Source: Nostoc sp. C052 (GTDB lineage: Bacteria > Cyanobacteriota > Cyanobacteriia > Cyanobacteriales > Nostocaceae). From it: a stretch of DNA of 64,000 nucleotides. The stretch lies in the NCBI RefSeq assembly GCF_013393905.1, contig NZ_CP040272.1, forward strand, positions 3,100,001-3,164,000, written 5' to 3'. The notes under the pieces are model-generated. The model ran no database searches. It was given only the letters and a program-made list of their open reading frames with translations, and was not told the origin of the DNA. Below are positions 1 through 9,300 of this stretch, piece by piece. How positions within the stretch are numbered: position 1 is the first letter of the stretch; each line of letters begins with the position of its first letter. A program made the position numbers and the translations under genes.

Positions 1-324
1 TTCAAGAACTTTGGTCTGGCTTGGTACCAATCTGACGTTGAGCCTGGACTTGTGACAATTAAAACTATCCTGCTAGATCAGATTTTCGGTTTTGATCCGC
101 AAGTGAACTTACCACCTACTAACACTTTCCATATAGGGTTTTGGTTTAACAACCCACAAGATGCTGCCGCGTGTGGCTTTGATGTTCGCAAACCTACCCC
201 CTTTAATGGTGAACACAAGGCTGGTCCATTAGCATTTATTAGCCGACCTAATTCTCTAACCAACCTCGGGCCGCTTTGCATCAAACCTAACACCTCAAAA
301 AACCCGCCTACTTGCAACCCTTAA
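1..324 (+). CDS. 3' end of an unknown protein gene, cut by the window edge
   Basis: The reading frame is open from base 1 to the stop at 322-324, so the true start lies upstream. The GTG at position 52 is probably internal, because the frame continues before it with a protein-like sequence (FKNFGLAWYQSDVEPG). The visible 107 residues contain FHIGFWFNNP and a Pro/Asn-rich tail with two Cys residues. I do not recognise the family. No membrane segment is visible in this part. Confidence 0.5.
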   Translation, partial: FKNFGLAWYQSDVEPGLVTIKTILLDQIFGFDPQVNLPPTNTFHIGFWFNNPQDAAACGFDVRKPTPFNGEHKAGPLAFISRPNSLTNLGPLCIKPNTSKNPPTCNP

Positions 325-414
325 CCTATTGATTCAAGACAATGCTCGTTTCCGGGGGTTCAGCTCAGTTCGGACAGATTTATAGCTACTCTTAATTACA
401 AACTGGAGAAAACT

Positions 415-648
415 ATGCCATTAGTGAATGTAAAATTGATCGAAGGCGTTTTCACGTCAGCCCAAAAGCAGGAGATGATCCGCAAGCTAACTGACACGAT
501 GGTGTCGATCGAAGGCGAGAACCTGCGTCCAGTGACGTGGGTTGTGATCGAAGAGGTCAAGAGCGGTGACTGGGGAGTGGGTGGCGCGACTCTCACCACC
601 GATGATGTGCAGGCGCTTGCGGCTGGCAAGTCCAAAATTAACGCCTAA
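415..648 (+). CDS. 4-oxalocrotonate tautomerase family protein
   Basis: This 77-residue protein fits the length of a 4-OT subunit. Its sequence begins Met-Pro, and once Met is removed Pro1 is the catalytic base of this superfamily. The body (VKLIEGVFTSAQKQEMIRKL, then PVTWVVIEEV and a GDWGVGG segment) follows the usual beta-alpha-beta plan. Such enzymes catalyse keto-enol tautomerisation or related reactions as oligomers in the cytosol; the substrate cannot be told. A purine-rich GGAG lies about 6 bases before the ATG and supports this start. The gene stands alone, with a strong hairpin downstream at 870-905. Confidence 0.85.
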   Translation: MPLVNVKLIEGVFTSAQKQEMIRKLTDTMVSIEGENLRPVTWVVIEEVKSGDWGVGGATLTTDDVQALAAGKSKINA

Positions 649-869
649 AGAAGCACAGCAGCCAACCCGTCAGCAGAGTTTTGTAGTCTGATGAGTGACA
701 GGAAATGACTTTAAAGGTACTGGGCAGCCTAGTGTCATGATATTGGATTTCAAGCTGCGAACTCGCTTGCCAGTTCCAAGATATGAGTTGACTAAATGTA
801 GGTATTGTCAACTGAGTCAAATTCCATATAGTAGATAACAGTCCTGCCAAACTAATAGGTCATTCTAAA

Positions 870-905
870 AAGAAGCCATCGAAAAATCAATTTCGGTGGC
901 TTCTT
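870..905. terminator. 15-bp stem hairpin, probable bidirectional terminator
   Basis: Arms 870-884 and 891-905 pair over 15 bp with one G-T wobble and a 6-base loop. A-rich sequence lies on the left and T-rich on the right. It lies about 220 bases after the tautomerase gene. The rest of 649-1091 has no convincing gene; it also holds a second inverted repeat (908-949) and a run of nine G at 1042-1050. Confidence 0.5.
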
Positions 906-907
906 GA

Positions 908-949
908 GTTATTATCATGAAATACTTTCCAGAATTTCATGATAATAAC
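908..949. repeat. perfect 16-bp inverted repeat
   Basis: Arms 908-923 and 934-949 are exact reverse complements around a 10-base loop. It begins 3 bases after the previous hairpin ends, so two independent stem-loops sit back to back. It may be a protein-binding site or the end of a lost mobile element. Confidence 0.6.
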
Positions 950-1091
950 GGCTGACTATTGTTTGGCGCTCGCACTTCTATTGCCGCCAAAAATATGCCA
1001 AACAATTTTGTCCTTAAATTATCGATATCTCACATATTTTTGGGGGGGGGTAAACATTAGCAGTTTTATTTCGGAATGAGGCTCTGTTTTT

Positions 1092-2042
1092 GTGCATATC
1101 CGACCTGAACCAGTTCCACGGGAATATTACCTTCAAGATGCAACTTTAGAGGCGATCGCTGATTGCCTTAGCAAGCAACCAAATCGAGGAGTTCTTGTTG
1201 CGATCGATGAATTGGCAAGATTATTTGCTGGATTTAATCAGTACCGCCCTCAAGGTCGAGGTAATGATCGCCAGAAATGCCTCTCTGCTTATGACGGTAA
1301 ACCTATTAAAATTAACCGCAAAACTAGACCTAGAGTATCGATATCTTGTACATCTGTAAGTGTAGTAGGAACGATTCAGCCCTGTGTTTTGCTAAGGCAG
1401 ATGAGTAACTTGGAAGAAGACGACGGGTTTTGGTCTAGATATCTGTGGATTCAGCTACCACTAACCAAAATGCCACCACCGGGTGCTAAAACAATCCATA
1501 ACCTCTCAGTATTGCTTCAAAAACTTTACAAGGACTTAGAAAACTTGCCGTCTAAGACTTACCAACTGAATCTAAGTGGGCAACAAGTTTGGAAGGAATG
1601 GCATTGTTGGTGTGAAGAGCAGAAAGTTACTGAACCAAATTCCGCATTGAGAGCCATTTATCCAAAAGCAAAAGAGAGAGCAGCTAAAATTGCTCTCATT
1701 GTCCATTGTGTAAATGCCATTGTTGATGATCGCATACCGGAAACTATCGTACAAAGTGAGATATTGGAGGTAGCGATCGCATTTACAAAGTGGTCGATTG
1801 GTCAAGCTCGGCTTATTTATGCTGACTCTGGTATAACAATTCATCCAGATTCATCAAGAGTTACCCGATTTGTAGAACGGTTTAGAGGGACAGGTTGGAT
1901 TACGGCAAGGAAAGTTACTCACTGGTCATCAAGCCGCGAGAAACTAAGTCCTGATGCAGCTAGAGCATTCATGAAACAGGTGGTTGATTTAGGTCATACA
2001 AGTGATAATCAACAGTCTGGTAGAGCTTACCAAATCCGCTAG
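1092..2042 (+). pseudogene. DUF3987-type primase/helicase-like protein, N-terminal part missing
   Basis: The 316-residue frame resembles the C-terminal portion of DUF3987 RecA-like proteins found on plasmids and integrated elements. A Walker-B-like strand (VLVAIDELARLF) is followed by SAYDGKPIKI and VGTIQP segments. The P-loop that should precede it is absent. A TGA stands in frame 5 codons before the GTG start, and there is no ribosome-binding site, so this looks like a 5'-truncated remnant. A run of nine G at 1042-1050, just upstream, could be the frameshift site. The stop codon lies within the CTAG at the left end of the adjoining IS element. Confidence 0.55.
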
Positions 2043-2898
2043 GGCGTGTCATCAATTGAGCCAAATGACAGAAGCAGCCAGATAAATTGCACCTAGAAAG
2101 TTTGTAGCACGTTTGTCGTAGCGTGTTGCGTAGGCGTAGCCCGCCTTTGGCATCGCTCGGTACTGCTTGAGTTTGGCAAAAAAGTTTTCAATGAGATGAC
2201 GGGCTTTGTATAAATCTCGGTCATAGTCACGAGGTCTGGTACGATTGCGTTTGGGGGGAATCACTGCGGTTTTACCCAGAGACTCAAGTCGCTCAATAAC
2301 TCGCTCATCGGCATCATAGCCTTTATCTGCTAGTAGTGTATCCGCCACAACGGTGGGTAGCAATTGGTCGGCTCCGTCCAAGTCGCAGGCTTGCCCTGGC
2401 GTCAGGTAGAAGCTTAGTGGGTTGCCCAACGCATCCACTACAGCATGAATCTTGGTACTCAATCCACCCTTGCTGCGACCAATGGCTTCAGTATATGGCT
2501 CCCCCCCTTTGCACCAGCACTATGCTGATGGGCGCGGACAATCGTGGAGTCAATCATCGCATATTCATTATCGGCATCGTCTGCCAAGTGCTGAAACACC
2601 CCCTCCCAAATCCCCGTTTTTGACCATCGGCTAAAACGAGTATGAATCACTCGGAAATCTCCAAATCGCTCTGGGAGGTCTCTCCAGGGTATCCCTGCCC
2701 GATAACGGTACAGTACTGCTTCCACAAACAACCGATTATCTCTTGCTGTCACTCCGACATACCCTTTTGTTCCGGGTAGTAAGTCTTTTATCCTCTCCCA
2801 CTGGTCATCTCGTAGGGCATAACGTCGAGTCATTGTTTCTCTATTTGGCTTATCCCAAGCATTGCCTACTCAAGTTTACCTAATTGATGACACGCCCT
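2041..2898 (-). mobile_element. IS5-family insertion sequence (IS427/IS1031-like), about 858 bp
   Basis: Near-perfect terminal inverted repeats begin agggcgtgtcatcaatt (2041-2057) and are mirrored at 2882-2898. CTAG straddles both ends, as expected for insertion at a TA-type target. It encodes a two-frame transposase on the minus strand. Nothing in it looks decayed. Confidence 0.85.
2052..2833 (-). CDS. IS5-family transposase made by -1 frameshift
   Basis: The first frame (2833 down to 2459) begins MTRRYALRDDQWERI, carries the N-terminal DUF4096-like domain and the first catalytic Asp (MIDSTIVRAHQHSAG). The second frame (to 2052) carries the next Asp (LLADKGYDAD) and the final Glu region (RHLIENFFAKLKQYR). 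The frames join at AAAGGGGGGG, seen on the plus strand as CCCCCCCTTT at 2501-2510. A -1 slip there restores the family-typical KGGEPYTEAIGRSKGG. Both halves are intact, so an active element is plausible. Confidence 0.85.
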
Positions 2899-3042
2899 AG
2901 AGGCGATCGCACAACTAAGAGACATAATCTAAGAGTAATAAGAATTTAACCTACGTAAGCAGCACAGTTAGTTATCATCCTGTTGTGTTTTTAGCTCGGA
3001 ATGCAAACTGACTACTGAACTTACGAGGTTAAATCAACAATA

Positions 3043-4353
3043 ATGTTAGCTAATTTTTGGCGCAAAGTTTATCGTAATGGGTGGTTGACAGGAGTAGTAA
3101 TAATTTTACTAATTACCTTCAACACTCTATTTAGTGCAGAAGGTGCAACGACTGTTGAAGGTTTTGAAACTGGCTCAAAAGGCAGTTATGCTTCCTCTGA
3201 TGTCACCCTTAGCACAGGTCTTTGGAATTTAGATGATGCCTTGATTGGTAATCTGATAACTGATGCAAAAAGCGGTACACAATCTGCACGTATTCGCAAC
3301 AGTGGTAAAGTCTCAATGAAATTTGACCGCAGCACTGGTGCTGGTACAGTTAGCATTAAACACGCAAAGTTTGGTTCTGATGGTAATACCAATTGGCAGT
3401 TGTGGTGTTCAAGTAATAGTGGTAGTTCATGGTTACAAGTAGGTTCAACAGTCACAACCAGTTCAACAACCTTACAGACTGCAACTTTTACGCCTAACAT
3501 CTCTGGCACATCTCGCTGTGAAGTCCGTAAAACTGATGGAACTACCAACAGAACCAACATTGATGATATTACCATCACCGATTATGGTACTTCAGGTGGC
3601 GGCGGTAGTACAAGTGTACATCTAACAATGGGTAATCCCAGTAGTGCTGGGTCTTCGGATCTAAACAATTATTTGCTGGATAAGGCACAGTATGCAGTTG
3701 GATACAATTGCTCATTAGGGCGATCCAATTGGGTATCTTGGCAGTTGAATAGTAGTTGGTTAGGAAGCACACCAAGACAAGATGACTTTCGTGCGGATAC
3801 TACCTTACCAGCAGGATGCTATCAAGTTCAATCTACCGATTTTAGTGGTAGTGGATTTGATAGAGGACACATGACCCCTTCAGGCGACCGAACTAGCACA
3901 GTTGCGGTTAACTCCAGCACCTTTTTGATGAGTAATATGATTGCACAAGCGCCTGATAACAATCAGGGGATTTGGGCTAATTTAGAAGATTACGCTAGAA
4001 CTCTGGTTGGTCAGGGGAAAGAACTATATATCATATCCGGTGGATATGGAACGGGTGGTACTGGAAGCAATGGAACTTTCTACACGATTGCCAGTGGTAA
4101 GGTTACAGTTCCCAATCGCACTTGGAAAATTCTTGTTGTCCTAGACACTCCTGGGTCTGGAGTCTCTGGTGTCACAACATCTACAAGGGTGATTGCCGTT
4201 AACATCCCTAACGCTCAAGGGGTTCGGACTGCTGACTGGAGAAACTATCGAGTTAGTGTTGATTCACTGGAATCTCTAACCGGATTCGATTTTCTATCAC
4301 TTGTTTCAACATCTATTCAATCTGTAATAGAAGCGCGAGTTGACAGTTTGTAA
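3043..4353 (+). CDS. secreted DNA/RNA non-specific endonuclease (NucA/Serratia type)
   Basis: The 436-residue protein starts with a signal peptide or anchor (hydrophobic residues about 17-33, ending near SAEGA). Residues about 37-180 form a beta-rich domain of unknown role, followed by a Gly/Ser linker (SGGGGS, about 186-191). The nuclease domain occupies about 195-430. It contains the DRGHM motif with His276, then PDNN with Asn307 and LEDY with Glu315. The spacing of 31 and 8 residues is what the Anabaena NucA active site (His124, Asn155, Glu163) has. It should cleave single- and double-stranded DNA and RNA outside the cytoplasm using Mg or Mn. It converges on a nuclease-inhibitor gene 135 bases away. 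Confidence 0.9.
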   Translation: MLANFWRKVYRNGWLTGVVIILLITFNTLFSAEGATTVEGFETGSKGSYASSDVTLSTGLWNLDDALIGNLITDAKSGTQSARIRNSGKVSMKFDRSTGAGTVSIKHAKFGSDGNTNWQLWCSSNSGSSWLQVGSTVTTSSTTLQTATFTPNISGTSRCEVRKTDGTTNRTNIDDITITDYGTSGGGGSTSVHLTMGNPSSAGSSDLNNYLLDKAQYAVGYNCSLGRSNWVSWQLNSSWLGSTPRQDDFRADTTLPAGCYQVQSTDFSGSGFDRGHMTPSGDRTSTVAVNSSTFLMSNMIAQAPDNNQGIWANLEDYARTLVGQGKELYIISGGYGTGGTGSNGTFYTIASGKVTVPNRTWKILVVLDTPGSGVSGVTTSTRVIAVNIPNAQGVRTADWRNYRVSVDSLESLTGFDFLSLVSTSIQSVIEARVDSL

Positions 4354-4488
4354 GTTTCGCTAATTTCAAAAACGAGAAAGTCTGTCCATATTATGTGGGC
4401 AGACTTGCAATTTAGGCAAAAGATTTTTAACACTATCCTTAGACATAATATGCCTTGATTTTTATTTCTAGTGATTTGCAATTGACCA

Positions 4489-4890
4489 CTAAGTTTCAAC
4501 AACTTTTGTGGAAATTCCGGCTAAATCTTCAGATGACGTTTTACCAACAATATAGACATCAATACTTATCGTACCTATGCGATAAACCTGAATATCAGTC
4601 AGACTATCTTTTAATGTTTTGATAAGTGATTGATACTTTTGCACATTTTGTTTTTGTATTTCATTGTGCCATTCTTTTTCTACAGCACAGTTACGAAATA
4701 TATGATCTAGTTCTACTTCTTCAACTGATGTTTCTGGGGAATGTCCTGTTAACTGAAGAAGTTTTTGAGCGGTCATTGGTTCTTGAGCTTGATTAGACCA
4801 CAAAAAAACTTCAAATGGATACTCTGACTCGCTCATCATTAACAAACCATCGGAGGCTTGTTTAATTTTTTCCGTAATCTCGTTAGTCAT
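4489..4890 (-). CDS. nuiA: nuclease A inhibitor-like protein
   Basis: The 133 residues match the NuiA family along their whole length: IKQASDGLL, MSESEYPFEVFLW near the N terminus and the C-terminal LAGISTKVVET are family signatures. Anabaena NuiA binds the NucA active site tightly through its C-terminal end and blocks it, protecting the cytoplasm. There is no signal peptide, consistent with an intracellular inhibitor. The gene faces the nuclease gene at 3043-4353, an arrangement that suggests a matched nuclease/inhibitor pair. The start is an ATG at 4890. Confidence 0.9.
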   Translation of the reverse strand: MTNEITEKIKQASDGLLMMSESEYPFEVFLWSNQAQEPMTAQKLLQLTGHSPETSVEEVELDHIFRNCAVEKEWHNEIQKQNVQKYQSLIKTLKDSLTDIQVYRIGTISIDVYIVGKTSSEDLAGISTKVVET

Positions 4891-4905
4891 AAAATTTATT
4901 TATGG

Positions 4906-5303
4906 TTATGAGCATTGATTTTTGAGTTTGCCAATCAGAGAATTAAGATTGATCTGAGTGGGCCAACCTTGAGGCAGATTTCCAGAATTATATCCTCTGT
5001 CTTTCAATCCTTGAATAAATTGGTTGTGGATATATGCAGTATCAAAAGTCCCAAGCCCATCAAAATAAACATCAGTTAGGTGAGCAGGGTCTAAAGCCAT
5101 TTCACCTTTATATACTGCACCATCATTATGATCATCCCAACCCCAAGGGGTATTAGCAGAATTTGTACTGCAAGTAAGTGTACCAGCACCACACCCACCA
5201 CTAGAATCTCCCTTGAAAGTTCCCCAACTAGCGAAAGTCAACGCAGAAGAACTTGAAGACTCGCTTACGGCAATGGACTGTACATTGGATGCTGCACCGA
5301 GTC
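4906..5303 (-). pseudogene. secreted-type protein of unknown family, 5' end lost
   Basis: Read on the minus strand, the frame ends at 4906 with the segments TPWGWDDHNDGAVYKGE and GLGTFDTAYIHNQF, rich in aromatic and acidic residues, plus Cys residues in GGCGAGTLTCS. It continues upstream of the TTG at 5241 through a Ser-rich stretch to a TGA at about 5301-5303, with no ATG or GTG start in frame. The 5' end therefore seems to have been replaced by the opposite-strand sequence at 5213-5779. I cannot name the family. It lies 15 bases before nuiA and could once have been co-transcribed with it. Confidence 0.45.
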
Positions 5304-5779
5304 AATCCGCTTCGTTGTTGGCTGAAAACCAGAATTGTGGCTTTGAGCCGAAAGACTGTCATGAAGGTACTTGTTCCGCCGCGCCCGTTGCACAAAATGA
5401 ATTTTCTTCAAGTTCTGCGATCGCAAATCAAACTCAGAGGCAGGTAGAACAGGGTTATTCTACTACGTTGTTGGTTAAAAATTCAGTTTCGGGTGTAGAA
5501 ATCAAAGCAGTTCATGAAGGTACTTGTTCGGCCGTATCTGTGCAAAATTCTGAAAAATGGTTGCATGAGGCGATTGTTGCAAGGTCAAATATGCGACCGG
5601 GGCGTATGCAGATACTCAAGGTTGCAGCAAATTCGGGGGAGAATCCGGGGTTTGACTTTTTGCAAGAGTGCTGGAAGGATGATCCGGCTTTGCAGATTGT
5701 GATCAAGAAGTTGCTGGCGAATTTTCCGCAGTGGGGCATTGCGATTGTTGATGGGGTGTTGGTTGATTGGGAGAAGTAG
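5213..5779 (+). CDS. unknown protein with two 51-codon repeats, possible C-terminal fragment
   Basis: The 188-residue frame contains two copies of a repeat carrying HEGTCSA (about residues 50-56 and 101-107), then a unique tail WLHEAIVARSNMRPG...FPQWGIAIVDGVLVDWEK that looks like a genuine protein end. The first 30 residues overlap the opposite-strand fragment and are probably not authentic. The ATG at 5213 is the first available start but has no good ribosome-binding site. It may be the C-terminal part of a larger element-borne protein. Function unknown. Confidence 0.4.
   Translation: MKVPQLAKVNAEELEDSLTAMDCTLDAAPSQSASLLAENQNCGFEPKDCHEGTCSAAPVAQNEFSSSSAIANQTQRQVEQGYSTTLLVKNSVSGVEIKAVHEGTCSAVSVQNSEKWLHEAIVARSNMRPGRMQILKVAANSGENPGFDFLQECWKDDPALQIVIKKLLANFPQWGIAIVDGVLVDWEK
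5311..5535 (+). repeat. tandem repeat, 153-bp period
   Basis: A segment starting ttcgttgttgg at 5311 recurs at 5464. The stretch catgaaggtacttgttc occurs at 5360-5376 and again at 5513-5529, so the period is 153 bp, exactly 51 codons. The second copy is partial. Confidence 0.7.
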
Positions 5780-6369
5780 CAATAAGTGAATAAAATTGTA
5801 TATTTAGCTACAGTATTGCTTATTCGGTAAAGTAGGATAAGTGGGTTTAGTAGGATCTTTTGTACTACCCCTTGATTATGTTGTTGATAAGCTGTAACTT
5901 GATGGTTATTAGATCATAAATATAAAAATTATATAAGTCATCTCTAATTTGCTTTTTCCTAATTCGCAAGTGCAGATGTAAACTATGAAGCAACTTAATT
6001 TAGAAAATATATTGTAGACTGCTCAAAAAAATAATTAAGTAGTTTTCTTAACTGTGTCAATTTATTTTATTAACTGTCATTTATGTTTAAAATAAATCAC
6101 AGTATTAATACAGTATCAATTTAGTGGAAATAGCCAAAATGATATCTATTAATAACGTACATGTCATACATTGTTTCTTGATTTCATCTGAATAATTTCG
6201 TTTTGAATGTGATTATAAAAATTGGCGTTCACATAAAATCAAAATATAAATTTATTTCTCACGTCGATGCCCGTTATTACGAATATGGGTGAGATACATA
6301 ATGAGGACAGTTCATCACTTAATTATGGAACACCAATAATTAAATTATTCTTTTAAGAACAAATTCATT
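5780..6369. other. AT-rich gap upstream of the polyketide synthase
   Basis: No gene is visible in this stretch, which is strongly AT-rich. It separates accessory fragments from the PKS and presumably holds the PKS promoter. I could not identify a specific promoter or operator by eye. Confidence 0.5.
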
Positions 6370-9300
6370 ATGACTCATAATGTGCAATATCTTAAGCCGC
6401 AAATTTCAAAACAAACTACTGATGTTGAAAGTGCAGACAATGGTAAAGGATCAGAACCTATAGCTATTATCGGTATAGGTTGCCGTTTTCCAGGCAGTGC
6501 TAATAGCCCAGAAGCTTTCTGGAAACTGCTGGTTTCGGGTGTGGATGCTATTACCGAAGTACCAGAGTCACGCTGGAATATAAATAAATTTTACGACCCA
6601 GATATAACAAAACCAGGTAAAATGCGAACCCGCTGGGGCGGCTTTGTAGATAAGATAGACGAGTTTGATGCCCAATTTTTCGGGATTTATCGGCGAGAAG
6701 CCTCACGCATGGACCCGCAGCAGCGACTGACGCTGGAGGTAGCCTGGGAGGCGCTGGAGGACGCAGGGCTGATCAGGGAACACCTTGCTAACTCGAAGAC
6801 AGGGGTATTTATTGGAATATCAACTAGCGATTACTTGAACATCCAAGGGTGCGATCACAACTCCATTAACGCTTACACAAGCTTAGGCAACGTTCACTGT
6901 ATCACCGCTAACCGTATTTCCTACATATTGAACCTCAAAGGGCCAAGTATGACTGTTGACACAGCCTGCTCTTCGTCGCTGGTTGCAGTTCATCTTGCCT
7001 GTCAAAGTATCTGGAATGGAGAGTCTGTGCTAGGAATAGCAGGAGGCGTGAATGCGATACTCGGACCAGCAGTAAGTATAGGATTTTCTAAAGCATCAAT
7101 GCTCTCTCCTGATGGGCGTTGCTTTACCTTTGATGCGCGAGCTAATGGTTATGTCCGCGCCGAGGGAGCTGGTATTGTTGTCTTGAAGCCTTTATCTCAA
7201 GCGCAAGCAGATAGAGACCCAATTTATGCTGTAATTCTCAGCAGTGTAGTTAACCAAGACGGTCAAACCAAGGGGATCGCGGTTCCTAATGGACAGTCCC
7301 AAGAAGCAGCACTCCAGGAAGCTTGCCGTCTGGCGGGGATATCGCCTCTTCAGGTACAGTATGTTGAAGCTCACGGCACAGGCACACCAGTAGGCGATCC
7401 GATAGAAGCGATCGCTTTAGGAAACGTACTGGGTAAAAATCGGACTCCGGGAGACTATTGTACTGTTGGTTCAGTTAAAACCAACATTGGACATTTGGAA
7501 ATAGCATCAGGAATTGCAGGTTTAATCAAAACCGCCCTAGCTATTAAGCATTGCCAGATTCCGCCACATCTGCATTTTCAGACACCGAATCCTAAAATTC
7601 CTTTTGAGGAATTGGGGTTACGGATGCCTACCACCCTTGAGCCTTGGCAAAACGAAAATGGGCCGCGCATCGCCGGCGTGAATTCCTTTGGATTTGGGGG
7701 AACGAATGCCCACGTTCTTTTATCAGGATTAGCAACGGATGCTGTAACAGATATACCCGATTCAGAGCGCGGTTCTCTTGGTCTGCTATTGCCCCTATCG
7801 GCAAAAAGTCCAGAAGCTCTTGTGGCTGTTGCACAAGTAACCCGTGACTTTTTAACAGCTGTCGATTCGAGTTCTGATATTTCATTATGGGACATCTGCT
7901 ACAGTGCCAGTAATCGCCGAGGTCATCACGAGCATCGGTTGGCGTTGGTTGCGAATTCCTTTGAAGGACTGGTAGAAAATCTGGAAGCATTTCTGGCGGG
8001 AGAAAACCGTCCAAGTCTGTCTTCTGGTTATCTAGCTTCAGGATTTGAACCTAAACTGGCTTTTGTTTTTTCCGGCATGGGAGCCCAGTGGTGGGCAATG
8101 GGACGTGAGTTGTTGGAGTCAGAACCGGTATTTCGAGAGGTCATCGAACAGTGCGATGAATTGTTGCAGCAATATACTGATTGGTCATTGTTGTCAGAAC
8201 TCTTAGCATCAGAAGAGACGAGCCATATCAACTCTACCCAAATCGCTCAGTGTTCCATCTTTGCCATACAAATTGCTTTAGCTGCTTTGTGGCGTTCCTG
8301 GGGGATTACGCCCCAAGCAATCGTAGGTCACAGTGTTGGCGAAGTTGCAGCCGCCCACGTTGCTGGAGTTCTGAGTCTAAAAGATGCCGTGCGGGTCATT
8401 TTCCACCGCAGCCGCACTCAAGCCAAGGCATCTGGGAAAGGGACAATGCTAGCTGTTGGGCTGTCTCAAGAGAAAACCGAGCGGGTATTAGCAGAATTAG
8501 GATACCAGGGTTGTGTTTGTATTGCAGTGGTTAACAGTCCCAGTGCCGTTACCCTGGCTGGGGATAGCGCCGCTTTGTCAGAAATTGCCAAATTTTTGGA
8601 GCAAAAACAAATTTTCTGCCGATTCCTGCAAGTTGAGGTGCCTTATCACAGTCCCCTGATGGAGCCATTAAAGCCAGAGTTGGCACAATCATTGCAAGAA
8701 ATCAAGCCTCAAACAGCCACGATTCCCTTGTTCTCTACCGTTACGAGCAAGCAGGTAGACGGTTCAGAGTTGGATGGCACTTACTGGGGTCTGAACATGA
8801 GGGGGCCAGTGCTTTTTGCAGGGGCGATCGCTTCCCTGATTCAAGCAGGTTACAACACCTTTGTAGAAATCAGCGCTCATCCAGTTCTCGCTAATTCCAT
8901 CTCTGAATGTCAAGATTTAGCTGGGATATCTGGAAAAGTGCTGCCAAGTCTGCGGCGCTTTGAACCAGAACGCCCCACAATGCTCTCGTCATTTGGCAAA
9001 CTCTATACTCTCGGATACCCAGTTGATTGGTACAAGCTATATCCGCAAGGCCGTTTCGTGCGCCTGCCTTCTTATCCCTGGCAGCGAGAGCGTTATTGGA
9101 ACGAGTCTGAAGAAACTATGGGAATACGGATTGGAACAATTCCTCACCGCTTAATGTTGGGGCAACAAGTCCATCCCCTTTTAGGAAGCCGTCTCAAATC
9201 AAGTCAACCGATATGGGATACAGAGATTGACAAGCATCGCCTCAGTTATCTTGATGACCATCGTGTTCAAGGGACTGTGGTTTATCCCGCCGCAGCTTAT

